A stretch of DNA of 64,000 nucleotides. Origin: Planctomycetota bacterium (GTDB lineage: Bacteria; Planctomycetota; Phycisphaerae; Sedimentisphaerales; Anaerobacaceae). Below are positions 48,290 through 57,785 of the stretch, piece by piece; positions within the stretch are counted from its first letter, which is position 1; every line of letters begins with the position of its first letter. The position numbers and the translations under genes are program-made. The notes under the pieces were generated by a model. The model saw only the letters and a list, made by a program, of their open reading frames with translations, had not been told where the DNA came from and made no database searches. The stretch lies in the NCBI GenBank assembly GCA_022566315.1, contig JADFJC010000002.1:34900-98899 (forward strand). Reading direction: 5' to 3'.

Positions 48290-50305
48290 ATGAGAGTCAA
48301 GAGAATCATTGTGGGAATTCTGATTGGCGTGACGATTGGTACAGGACTGGAGTGCCTCAATACTTTTTTCGCCTTTTTGTTGCCACCATTCTTTGTTCTT
48401 CTACCGTTGGCGGTACTTATTGGAGGTTGCGTTGGTGCTTTAATGAAGAGAACCCAAGACGCCCGCTTCCTTGGCGAAACACAGAACCTTGAGCATTTGC
48501 CCGCCGGTGCCGTTGAGTTTATAAAGCGGGTCTTGAAGAAGATGCATTATCGCCGCGAGGTTCGGCAAGATGTGCAGGCCGAATTAACAGCGCATTTCGA
48601 AGATGAGCTAAAAGATTGCACAACCGATGAGCAAAAACAGCAGAAAGCCCAGCAGTTAATCACCGGCTTCGGCGATGTGAAATTGTTAGCTGTTTTATTA
48701 CGCCGGGCCAAAAAACGCTGCCGACCCCTCTGGCGAACGGTCGTTGCAAGGACATTTCAAGCCGTCGGCGTGTTAATTTTGTGTTTTATTGTTTATGTCG
48801 TCTGGTTCTTGTCCGGCAAGCCGGCTATTACCACAAATTACGTTGCCGAGTATAACAAAATTGTCAGGCCGGCAGCCGATGAATCTCTAAATGCAGCTCC
48901 ATTATACCTCAAGGCGGTTGATTTGCATGAAGAGCTGTCGGATGACTTTCTTCTTTTCTTTGCTAAAAACCACCAGGCAGTTGTTGATGAGAAAAACCAA
49001 CGGCAAGTTGAAGAGCTGGCTGGCAAAATCGACGAACTCTTTTCAAATAGTAACCGTTTGAATTTACAGGAGAAAAGGCAAAACATCCAGGATGAAGTCT
49101 CCGGGGTGCTCTCCCGATTCATGGGAAAGAAATATAATGAGCTTACGGTTGAGCAAAGAAATATCGCCGAAAAATGGGTACAGGAGCACAACGATGCCCT
49201 GGAGCTTGTTATTGAGGGTTCTCGAAGGCCGTATTACTGGCGAACATATAAGTCCGGTGCTGAAAACCCGACCGAAATGATAGGTGTTCTTATACCTAAA
49301 CTTTCCGGATTTAGAAAATTGGCTCGCGCTTTACTTTGGCGGGCGCGGCTTCGTGCCGAACAAGGTCGATTCAAGGATGCCTTTGTCGATATGAAATCCT
49401 GTTATCGCCTCGGCCAACATATAAGAGGGGACAAAACTTTGGTTGAGCAGATTGTAGGAATTTCTACTGAAGCATTATCTGTTCGAACTGTTCGGGAGAT
49501 TGTAGGCGGATATGAAATTGACTCAGCGGTATTGGCGGACTTTCAGCGTGATTTTGAGCAGATTATCGCCGACGAAAACTTCGCAATAAGCTTCGAAGCC
49601 GAGAAATTGTTTATGTACGACGAGATCCAGAGATGTTTTACCGAAGATCGCTTTGGTGGGGGACATCTTTGTTTTGAAGGGCTTAAACAGCTTGCCTCGG
49701 TTAGGCAGCTTGCGTCGGCGGAAGGTTATGCCACGTTCAAAATTATTTTAGAAAAAAGAGGTTGGACAGCGCCGCTGCACATTTTATTCACTCATCCCGA
49801 CAAATACGAGACCAGAGAAATGGTTGACCGTTACTTTGGCTTTTGGGACGAGATAGCTCATAAAACACCTCTCGAAATTCGCAATGAGAATATAGATATT
49901 GAAAAACAGGTGATGAAAATCGTTAAGGGAAACATATTACTGGATTCTTCCGTACCTGCCTATGGCAGGGTAATTTTGTATAGCCAACGGCACAGAACCA
50001 ATGTTGGAGCTACTTTGGCTATAATAGCGATATTGAGATATAACCAAGAGATGGGTGACTATCCAGAGAATTTGGCTGAGTTGACTGAAGCTGGTTTCTT
50101 AAAGACATTACCTATTGACCCTTTCAGTGATAAGCCGCTGTCTTACAGAAAAACTGATGACGATTTCATCCTCTACAGCGTCGGCTCTAATTTAACCGAT
50201 GAAGGCGGTGAATACAGCAGGGACTCAACGGGCCGAATTAGGAATTGGTGGAACAATGGCGATGCGGTCTTCTGGCCTGTGCCAAAATCGCAGGTAAAAC
50301 AATAA
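48290..50305 (+). CDS. HAAS-like domain + TM + large extracytoplasmic domain (paralog A)
   Basis: YRREVRQDVQAELTAHFEDELKDCTTDEQKQQKAQQLITGFGDVKLLAVLLRRAKKRCRPLWRT. Confidence 0.78.
   Translation: MRVKRIIVGILIGVTIGTGLECLNTFFAFLLPPFFVLLPLAVLIGGCVGALMKRTQDARFLGETQNLEHLPAGAVEFIKRVLKKMHYRREVRQDVQAELTAHFEDELKDCTTDEQKQQKAQQLITGFGDVKLLAVLLRRAKKRCRPLWRTVVARTFQAVGVLILCFIVYVVWFLSGKPAITTNYVAEYNKIVRPAADESLNAAPLYLKAVDLHEELSDDFLLFFAKNHQAVVDEKNQRQVEELAGKIDELFSNSNRLNLQEKRQNIQDEVSGVLSRFMGKKYNELTVEQRNIAEKWVQEHNDALELVIEGSRRPYYWRTYKSGAENPTEMIGVLIPKLSGFRKLARALLWRARLRAEQGRFKDAFVDMKSCYRLGQHIRGDKTLVEQIVGISTEALSVRTVREIVGGYEIDSAVLADFQRDFEQIIADENFAISFEAEKLFMYDEIQRCFTEDRFGGGHLCFEGLKQLASVRQLASAEGYATFKIILEKRGWTAPLHILFTHPDKYETREMVDRYFGFWDEIAHKTPLEIRNENIDIEKQVMKIVKGNILLDSSVPAYGRVILYSQRHRTNVGATLAIIAILRYNQEMGDYPENLAELTEAGFLKTLPIDPFSDKPLSYRKTDDDFILYSVGSNLTDEGGEYSRDSTGRIRNWWNNGDAVFWPVPKSQVKQ
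48684..48740 (+). repeat. 57-bp perfect repeat shared by the two HAAS-like paralogs (copy 1)
   Basis: tgttagctgttttattacgccgggccaaaaaacgctgccgacccctctggcgaacgg. Confidence 0.95.
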
Positions 50306-50315
50306 CGGTATCTAT

Positions 50316-51959
50316 ATGGGCATGAAAGAGCAAGACAAGTCAGAAATAGAATTTAACAAACTGCCGCCTTGTGTTGCAGAATACATAAGGCAGGTCTTAA
50401 AGAAGATGCGGTATCGCCGCAAAGTTCGTCAGGATGTACAGGCCGAACTTGCAGCGCATTTTGAAGATGAATTAAAAGATTGTACAACCGATGAGCAAAG
50501 ACGGCAGAGGGCGGAGCAGCTAATAACCGACTTCGGCGATGTAAAACTGTTAGCTGTTTTATTACGCCGGGCCAAAAAACGCTGCCGACCCCTCTGGCGA
50601 ACGGCTCTTGTCCGCAGCTTTCAGGCGTTGGGAATTATCGTCTTGTATTTGTTTGTATGTATTAGTCCGCTGCTTGTGGGTAAGCCGACTATAAGCGTCA
50701 ACTATGTTGATTGGCTGAACGAGCTTGTACAGGCCGGCAGAGATGAGGCAGACAATGCAAGGCCGTACTATGAGAAAGCATTTGAACTATATGTGGAAAT
50801 GCCACAATGGCTAAGCAAAAGCAGGGCGAAATGGCCAACGGACTTCAACGATGTGCAGTTGAATCTCCTGTCGAATTGGCTTGAAGATAACCAAGGGGCT
50901 ATTGAAACGCTCAGGCAAGGCTCAAGACGCTCTGGCTGCTGGAGCGAATACCAGAGTGATGAGACTGAATTGAGCAAGGATCTGGTGGCTAATGCTATAG
51001 AAATTTTGCCAAGCTACAGACGTCTGGCGTTTACTATGCGATGGCAGATTCGATATGAGGCGTATAATGGAGACGTTGAAACAGCGTTGAGTGACTGTGT
51101 TGCTCCGATGAAATTTGGCGGTCATTTACTCGGCCACGGTTTGTTAATTGAGCAGTTAGTAGGCATTGCGATGGAGGCTCTCGCCCATAATGCGATTTTT
51201 ATGCTTCTGGACAGGATAGATGTGCCGGCTGATGTTTTGAAAAACGCTCAGGAAGAGTTGGACAAGCAGTTCGGCAGGCAAGAGCCGGTTTTCTCTGTGG
51301 AAGCGGAAAAAGTATTTTGGTATGATGTAATTCAACGGGCGTTTACCGATGATGGACAGGGTGGTGGTCGTCTCCTGGCGCGCGGCCTGCCCTATGTGGC
51401 AACCGATGACTGGAAGGACAACCTGTGGAGATTTGTTAGCTTTAGTTATCCGGACAGGCAAGAAATGGTGGAGAAAATTGATAGACATTTTGGACGATTT
51501 GCTGAAATACTTGCTGAAACGCCATGGGATTTGCGCAATGAGGCGTTAGACGAGCAGGAAGGGAATGAAGATGTTCAGATAACACCTATTATGTTGAAAA
51601 TCAATATCCCCGCATACAGAAGAGTAAGTCAACAAGTCTGGCGAATGAAAACAGGCAGGCAGGCCTTATTAACGGTTCTGGCAATTATGCGATATGAGAA
51701 AGAAAAAGGCCAATATCCAGCCAGCCTGGATGAGCTGGTCGAGGCAGGTTATTTGAAGAAATTGCCGATGGACCCCTACAGTGACGGCCCGCTTGTTTAT
51801 AAAAGGACAGATGAGGGATTTTTGTTGTATAGCTTTGGTATAGATCTCAAAGACGATGGGGGTAAATTGGGCCTCGGCAGTCGAGGAACGCCCAGAATGT
51901 GGGCAGATAATGGTGATTGGGTCTTCTGGCCTCTACCAAAACCGCAGGTTAAGAAATAA
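50316..51959 (+). CDS. HAAS-like domain + TM + large extracytoplasmic domain (paralog B)
   Basis: YRRKVRQDVQAELAAHFEDELKDCTTDEQRRQRAEQLITDFGDVKLLAVLLRRAKKRCRPLWRT; shared C-term YPxxLxELxEAGxLKxLPxDPxSDxPLxYxxTDxxFxLYSxG. Confidence 0.78.
   Translation: MGMKEQDKSEIEFNKLPPCVAEYIRQVLKKMRYRRKVRQDVQAELAAHFEDELKDCTTDEQRRQRAEQLITDFGDVKLLAVLLRRAKKRCRPLWRTALVRSFQALGIIVLYLFVCISPLLVGKPTISVNYVDWLNELVQAGRDEADNARPYYEKAFELYVEMPQWLSKSRAKWPTDFNDVQLNLLSNWLEDNQGAIETLRQGSRRSGCWSEYQSDETELSKDLVANAIEILPSYRRLAFTMRWQIRYEAYNGDVETALSDCVAPMKFGGHLLGHGLLIEQLVGIAMEALAHNAIFMLLDRIDVPADVLKNAQEELDKQFGRQEPVFSVEAEKVFWYDVIQRAFTDDGQGGGRLLARGLPYVATDDWKDNLWRFVSFSYPDRQEMVEKIDRHFGRFAEILAETPWDLRNEALDEQEGNEDVQITPIMLKINIPAYRRVSQQVWRMKTGRQALLTVLAIMRYEKEKGQYPASLDELVEAGYLKKLPMDPYSDGPLVYKRTDEGFLLYSFGIDLKDDGGKLGLGSRGTPRMWADNGDWVFWPLPKPQVKK
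50548..50604 (+). repeat. 57-bp perfect repeat (copy 2)
   Basis: Identical to 48684-48740. Confidence 0.95.
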
Positions 51960-52183
51960 CGGCTATTAAGAAGATTACAGCCGGCAAATAACCACTAAAA
52001 GAGCGACGGGTGGCAGCCTCAAAGCCGAAGGATTTGGGGATGGTTTATTGACGAGCATCAAGTATCGAGACAAGGAAATTCTCGAAATTCCTTTTCTTAC
52101 TCCATATCATATTCTGTACAGTTTCCGTAACAGACTGGTGTTTTGTCACAGATGTATTGATGGATTGTGATTTTACAGAATGT

Positions 52184-52257
52184 TGTCACCCCGAGCGAAG
52201 CCGAGGGGTCTATTAAAACAGATTCCTCGACTCCACTACGATGCGCTCGGAATGACA
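52184..52257. repeat. Dispersed repeat with TGTCA/TGACA ends
   Basis: tgtcaccccgagcgaagccgaggggtctattaaaacagattcctcgactccactacgatgcgctcggaatgaca. Confidence 0.6.
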
Positions 52258-52406
52258 TTTTGTGTTTTAAGATAGTCAATTATCCATAAAGTTTTTACAG
52301 GAGGTAACTATGAGTTCTTCAAGATGTACCTTAAAGTGCAACTGCAATCACAATCTTAGTCGGCGGCACAGCGCTTCATCTCACGCTCTGGACTGGACAC
52401 AAAGAT

Positions 52407-52886
52407 ATGGGGGAATTGCTCGTGGCCAATGGTAACGACGTCAACACAAAGGATGGAGGAGGCTATACCCCGCTTCTCCTTGCGTTCTGGCACTCCAATA
52501 AAGATGTAGCTGAGCTGCTTATTGTCAAAGGTGCTGACGTTAATGTAAAGACCCCCTCCTCTGCGCCCCAAGACCCTCGACCTACATGGGGGCCTTTTCT
52601 GCGAGGCCATACGCCACTGCACTACGCTATCGAATATGGATACGAGAATGTGGTCAAAGTTCTTATCGCTGAAGGCGTGGACGTCAATGCAAGAGGTATA
52701 CGTGGCCTGACACCGTTGCACTTTGCAGCCTGTCATGGCAACAATGATGTGGCTGAGCTTCTCATCGCCAAAGGCACCGATGTGAATGTAAGAGACAACA
52801 AAGAGCGTACTGTTTTCTCATTGGCAAAAGAGAAAGGGCATACGGAAATCGTCGAACTGCTGCGCAAGCACGATGCGAAGGAATGA
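52407..52886 (+). CDS. Ankyrin-repeat protein (5' end probably frameshifted)
   Basis: HTPLHYAIEYGYENVVKVLIAEGVDVNARGIRGLTPLHFAACHGNNDVAELLIAKGTDVNVRD. Confidence 0.75.
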   Translation: MGELLVANGNDVNTKDGGGYTPLLLAFWHSNKDVAELLIVKGADVNVKTPSSAPQDPRPTWGPFLRGHTPLHYAIEYGYENVVKVLIAEGVDVNARGIRGLTPLHFAACHGNNDVAELLIAKGTDVNVRDNKERTVFSLAKEKGHTEIVELLRKHDAKE

Positions 52887-52943
52887 AGACTTTGTCGGCA
52901 AGACAAGGGTGATGTAGTTTTTCGGCTTGTCTGGAAATAAAAG

Positions 52944-52970
52944 CCGGGCAAGCAAACAATGCTTGCCCGG
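52944..52970. terminator. Terminator-like hairpin between convergent genes
   Basis: CCGGGCAAGC-AAACAAT-GCTTGCCCGG, 10-bp perfect stem. Confidence 0.65.
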
Positions 52971-53011
52971 ATTGAATGTGACTAAAAAGTCTTTCGCAAA
53001 AGGAATTTGGA

Positions 53012-53191
53012 TTAGCGGAGAGTTACACTTCGCTGAGCTTTACGCATACGTCGGCGGTTTTTTTCTGAGGGCTTTTCGTAATAGGCCATGCGTTTCATAT
53101 CTCTGATTAGCCCTTCTTTTTCGCATAGCTTCTTGAAACGGCGGATCATTTGCTGGACTGATTCGCCTGCCCGCGATTTAACTTTCAGCAT
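53012..53191 (-). CDS. rpsU: 30S ribosomal protein S21
   Basis: MLKVKSRAGESVQQMIRRFKKLCEKEGLIRDMKRMAYYEKPSEKNRRRMRKAQRSVTLR*; missed by the ORF track (59 aa). Confidence 0.95.
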   Translation of the reverse strand: MLKVKSRAGESVQQMIRRFKKLCEKEGLIRDMKRMAYYEKPSEKNRRRMRKAQRSVTLR

Positions 53192-53472
53192 AAAGAAAAA
53201 AACCTTCCTGTGCTTTTTATATCAGAAGCAACCACAAAACAGTAATATACTTAATTCGTCAAAAATTGTTCGTTTCATTACTCTAAACCAGATTTTGCAT
53301 TTTTTCAAGTCAAAAAACGCTCACTGATGGTTTTTACGTAAAAATGGCCTTTTCGTCCCATAAAATCCCGATATTCGCCACAAAAACCTGTGAGACTGCC
53401 AAATTTTCAGAATTTATTGAGAAATATTGGCAAATATGTTAAAATAAAATGTTTAAATTGACCGATTTTCTG

Positions 53473-53845
53473 CGTCATTCCCGCGGAAGCGGGGATGTGT
53501 TTAGCCGCTGTTGATTTTTTGGTGGCACGGCTATCTTGGCCGTGTTTCAGTCCACAGGACACCTTACGGCGGGGCTGGAAGCCCGTGCCACGTCAGTCCA
53601 CAGGACGCCTTACGGTGGGGGACTGGAAGCCCGTGCCACGGTCAGTCCGCAGTCCCGAAAGGGACGCCTTGCGGCGGACACCTAACGGTGGAAACTGCTG
53701 ATTCAGTTGTCTGGCTAAACACATACGAAACGGGAATCCATACTATTGCCGCGTTTTTGGATTCCTGTTACCTACTGCCCGCTTTCGCGGGGATGAGTTT
53801 ACCCCTGCAAAAGCAGGGGTAGGCACAAGCTTCGCAGGAATGACA
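53473..53845. repeat. Cluster of short intergenic palindromic/direct repeats
   Basis: Repeats of (C)AGTCCACAGGACRCCTTACGGYGGGG-CTGGAAGCCCGTGCCAC; ATTCCCGC..GCGGG; ACCCCTGCAAAAGCAGGGGT. Confidence 0.75.
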
Positions 53846-54195
53846 GGCTATGTTATCCTTTTGTCAGGGCAGCACTTATGCAAAAGTTTAGCTCAAAATC
53901 GGTCGGTTTGAGTAAAAAACAGCAATTTTGGGAGACTATAGTAATATTACAGAGTATTTCACTTGTGGTATGAGAAAAAAAACGATAAAAACTAAATAAA
54001 GCTGGAGTTCCGCCCCAGGAATCGGGATTTTCCGCTTTGAAGCCAACGGCATAAAGAGTTGCTGTAGAGAAAATGATTATGCCGTTGGCAAAAAAAAACG
54101 ATAAATCCTGCGGGTTTGGGGACAAACGCTACAAATATGATTGAAAAATGCCTTTGTAATCATGCTACAGTCTCAATTTTGGAGGTATATTGTAG

Positions 54196-55512
54196 TTGGA
54201 GAAATTGCGTCAGACTCTGAGAGTCAGAAAAGAACGGGCGATTCTGGTCGCCGCTGTCTTCCGAGCCCCCAGTGGGACGGACGACTTGGCTGAACTTACG
54301 GCCTTAGCCGAAAGTGCCGGCGCCGTTGTCGTGGACATATTTCAGCAGAAAATCCGCAAGATAAATCCCGCCACCTACATAGGTAAGGGTAAAACCAACG
54401 AGCTTGCCGACAGAGTCAAGCGATTCAAAGCCGACGTTGTGATATTTAATAATAACCTTTCCCCCGCCCAGATTCGTGAGATTGAAGAGATTGTCAAAGT
54501 CAAGGTGCTCGACCGCAGCGAGTTGATTTTGGACATATTCGCCACAAGAGCAAAGACCAGACAGGCCAAACTACAGGTCGAATTAGCCCAGTTGGAATAT
54601 ACATATCCCCGGTTGGCCCGTATGTGGTCGCACTTAGACAGCATAGCAGGGGCAGGCGGAGCAACCGCTGCCGGTGCGGTCGGCGGTATAGGGACCAGAG
54701 GCACGGGCGAACAGCAGCTGGAAATCGACCGGCGATTAGTCAGCAAAAGAATCACCGAACTAAAACGCGAACTTGTAAATATCGACAAGCGCAGGATTCG
54801 CGAGATTAACACTCGAAAGGGATTGTTCAAAATCTGCCTCGTCGGCTATACCAACACGGGCAAAAGCACGCTCCTGAACACACTTACCGATGCGGGGGTC
54901 CTTGTCGAGGACCGGCTCTTTGCAACGTTAGACACGCGAACAAGAAAATGGACGCCGAGAAGAGGCGCTGATGTGCTCATCAGCGATACAGTTGGTTTTG
55001 TGAGAAATTTACCGCATCAATTAATCGCATCGTTCAAGGCAACGCTCGAAGAGGCCGTCAATGCGGATTTGCTTCTGCATATCATAGATGTAGCCAGTCC
55101 TGATACGCTAAAGCAAATCGAATCTGTAAATGGCGTTCTCAAAGAGATTGGCTGCGGTAAGAAACCGATTTTGGAAGTGTTAAACAAAGTCGATATCGTC
55201 AGAAAAATCAGCAACCTTGAGATGCTCCAAACGCTTTTCCCCGATGCGATATGTATATCAGCCAAAACCGGCTACGGCCTGGAGGAATTAAACGAAGCAG
55301 TCGCTACAAGGTACAAAGGCACTGAGCTTCTGCTTCGGGTCGCCAGCAGCCAATCGAACGGCAAGGTGCAGAGCTTTCTGCGGGCGCACGGCCAAATCTT
55401 AAATGAGCAATACCAGGGCAGCTCCGTTCTGATTGACGCCAAACTCGGCCGAAACCAGCTCCCCGACCTAAAACGCCTCCACCCCGAAACTATCGAAATC
55501 ATAGATGCGTGA
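54196..55512 (+). CDS. hflX: HflX-type GTPase
   Basis: TYIGKGKTNELADRVK; GTGEQQLEIDRRLVSKRI; KICLVGYTNTGKSTLLNTLTDAGVLVEDRLFATLDTRTRKW; DTVGFVRNLPHQLIASFKATLEE. TTG start. Confidence 0.95.
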   Translation: MEKLRQTLRVRKERAILVAAVFRAPSGTDDLAELTALAESAGAVVVDIFQQKIRKINPATYIGKGKTNELADRVKRFKADVVIFNNNLSPAQIREIEEIVKVKVLDRSELILDIFATRAKTRQAKLQVELAQLEYTYPRLARMWSHLDSIAGAGGATAAGAVGGIGTRGTGEQQLEIDRRLVSKRITELKRELVNIDKRRIREINTRKGLFKICLVGYTNTGKSTLLNTLTDAGVLVEDRLFATLDTRTRKWTPRRGADVLISDTVGFVRNLPHQLIASFKATLEEAVNADLLLHIIDVASPDTLKQIESVNGVLKEIGCGKKPILEVLNKVDIVRKISNLEMLQTLFPDAICISAKTGYGLEELNEAVATRYKGTELLLRVASSQSNGKVQSFLRAHGQILNEQYQGSSVLIDAKLGRNQLPDLKRLHPETIEIIDA

Positions 55513-55690
55513 AGCGTATCTCGTGGATGAGTTAATAAGGGGATGATCGATTTGCGTATCTCGTGAATCGTATCTCGCCGGAGCAGTTCCACGAGCCAAA
55601 AAAGTACCGGATGCCTTTAATTCCCCGCTGGCAGGAAAACCTACCAATCATGTTTGATTGCGGAAATCCGAACAATTTATGCTATAAAGT

Positions 55691-55719
55691 TTGACATTAA
55701 CAGTAATATTCATGATAAT
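55691..55719 (+). promoter_or_regulatory. Sigma-70-type promoter upstream of the AAA/TOPRIM pair
   Basis: TTGACA - 17 bp - GATAAT. Confidence 0.55.
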
Positions 55720-55814
55720 AAGAACTGAAAGAGAAGTGTACTTTGAGATTGTAGCGAGACAAAGAAATATAGTTTGTATAAATATCCATATATTTTTTGC
55801 AAAGAGCAAAAGAG

Positions 55815-57017
55815 ATGATTAAGAGATTAAGAGTTAAGAACTTTAAGGCACTTCGAGACATTGAAGTAGAGTTGACGCCAATCCATGTTTTGATTGGTCC
55901 GAATGATTCAGGCAAGACAAGCATACTGGATGTGATTGCTGCTTTATGTCGAAGCGTGGATCACCCACTGGCTCAAGCGTTTCTTGGATCCTGGAAAGGT
56001 AAAGAACTTGTCTGGAATGGACATCCGGATTTACCTGTGAGAATCGAGGTGGATTTTGATGATGATGCCATAACTGGTTATGGAATAAGTGTTCAGTTTG
56101 GAATGCGTGACAGACAGGCGGTGGTGATAAAGGAATTTGTCATAAAAGGAGTAGAACGTCTCGAATTGGGCAATCCAGCAGGACATGTCGACTTAGGCAA
56201 TCAATCGAACAGCACCTTCGTAAAGCGCCATTTAGATAGACCATCTAAGTCTCACCCTAATAGTAATGAACTCAAGGCAGTTCAGAAACTATTGGATGGC
56301 GTGCATTACTACTACTGGAACCCCCGATTTATGGCTTTGCCGGTTGCACCTGACTCCAAGAGGCAATTCAGGATGGAGCCTAATGGTTTCGGCTTAGCCT
56401 TATGCCTGGATGAAATATTGAGTTTCGACCGTGATCAATTCGCTCAATTAGAGAGACGCTTTATTGAGGTATTTCCTCATATCAAATCAATTAAGCTCAT
56501 ATCGGAAATGGCTTATCGTGCCCCTGTCGATGATCCTGAACAGGTGACAATGTTAAATAGGGCGGATGGCAAAGGATTATATTTCGAGTTGAAAGGGAGT
56601 GGTCAATTAGTGCCAGCTTCTCAAGCGTCCGATGGTACTCTCCTTATCTTAGCCTACCTGTCAATCCTCTACCTTCCGAAACCGCCGAGGTTACTGCTTG
56701 TTGAAGAACCGGAAAATGGAATTCATCCCAAGCGGTTACGTGATATCCTTGAAATTCTGCGTAATTTAGTACGTGAACACCCGCACACACAGGTAGTTCT
56801 TACGACCCATTCGCCTTATGGACTTGATTTGTTCAAACCTGAAGAAGTCACTCTCTGCACTAAGTTAAACACGGGGGAAATAAAGACTACCAGATTGTCC
56901 GATAGTCCTATGGTATTGCAACAGCTTGATATTTTTACTCTTGGTGAAATTTGGACTTCTGAAGGTGATATGAAAATCGCCGAGTCGGGAGATCAAATGG
57001 AAAGGGCCAGAGAATGA
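55815..57017 (+). CDS. AAA15/OLD-like ABC-type ATPase (candidate defence)
   Basis: MIKRLRVKNFKALRDIEVELTPIHVLIGPNDSGKTSILDVIAALCR; LLLVEEPENGIHPKRLRDILEIL; VVLTTHSPYGLDLF. Confidence 0.88.
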   Translation: MIKRLRVKNFKALRDIEVELTPIHVLIGPNDSGKTSILDVIAALCRSVDHPLAQAFLGSWKGKELVWNGHPDLPVRIEVDFDDDAITGYGISVQFGMRDRQAVVIKEFVIKGVERLELGNPAGHVDLGNQSNSTFVKRHLDRPSKSHPNSNELKAVQKLLDGVHYYYWNPRFMALPVAPDSKRQFRMEPNGFGLALCLDEILSFDRDQFAQLERRFIEVFPHIKSIKLISEMAYRAPVDDPEQVTMLNRADGKGLYFELKGSGQLVPASQASDGTLLILAYLSILYLPKPPRLLLVEEPENGIHPKRLRDILEILRNLVREHPHTQVVLTTHSPYGLDLFKPEEVTLCTKLNTGEIKTTRLSDSPMVLQQLDIFTLGEIWTSEGDMKIAESGDQMERARE

Positions 57018-57592
57018 GGGTCCTGGTTGTAGCGGAGGGTAAACATGAGTTATCGGGTGCCCTGGAGAGTCTTCTGAAAAGACTCGGCGGAGATAATGCG
57101 GTTTTCGAATTCGATCGAGTATCTAACAAGAGTATCCACGCCTTTCATGGCAAAGGAAAAGGATATTTCAAGAGGGCGTTCCGTTGGCTCAAAGAAGCGG
57201 AGAAAAAAGGCGCAGATGCACTAATATTCCTTATCGACGAAGATGATAAAAGGGAGAGGATTGAACAGATCCAGGAAGCACAGGATTCTTTACTATCGCA
57301 GCTTCCTCGTGCCATGGGTGTTGCGATAAGAATGTTTGATGCCTGGATGCTGGCAGATGAGAAGGCATTAACCGAAGTTCTTGGTGATAATATCAATAGA
57401 CAATCCACCCCAGAGACTATCCGCAACCCAAAACAAGTGTGTGCAAAACTGCTTGAAGATAGTCAAATTCAGATATCACAGAGCGAAATGTATGCAAGAG
57501 TTTCGTGTAAGATTAATATAGACATCTTGTGTGATCGATGCCAATCAGGATTCAAGCCATTCGCTACATACGTAAGAAATATCTTTAAGTGA
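57014..57592 (+). CDS. TOPRIM-like protein (DUF4276/DUF4435-like), partner of upstream ATPase
   Basis: MRVLVVAEGKHELSGALESLL (TOPRIM-type E), ALIFLIDEDDKRER (DxD-like), RMFDAWMLADEKAL; ATGA overlap with upstream stop. Confidence 0.65.
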   Translation: MRVLVVAEGKHELSGALESLLKRLGGDNAVFEFDRVSNKSIHAFHGKGKGYFKRAFRWLKEAEKKGADALIFLIDEDDKRERIEQIQEAQDSLLSQLPRAMGVAIRMFDAWMLADEKALTEVLGDNINRQSTPETIRNPKQVCAKLLEDSQIQISQSEMYARVSCKINIDILCDRCQSGFKPFATYVRNIFK

Positions 57593-57712
57593 AATTCTTA
57601 AAAGTGTCAGGCACATTTTCTCCGCCTTTCTGTTTAAGCCAGCAAAAAAATAGATAAACGTCCTCTACAAGATAATTTTTTCTTTTGAAGTAGAAAGAAG
57701 ACGGCAATATTT

Positions 57713-57776
57713 GGATTAGAAAATTAGAGAATTAGTGAATTAGAGATTAGAGGATTGGTGAATTAGTGAATTAGGT
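57713..57776. repeat. Degenerate (GAATTAG)n-like low-complexity repeat
   Basis: ttagaaaattagagaattagtgaattagagattagaggattggtgaattagtgaattagg. Confidence 0.85.
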
Positions 57777-57785
57777 TGATTCTGG

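Noticed and set aside
53088-53327. 79-aa plus-strand ORF
   Set aside because: Antisense to rpsU, which has a convincing translation.
57713-57776. Possible CRISPR or binding-site array
   Set aside because: Contiguous degenerate words without spacers of constant length; treated as low-complexity repeat.
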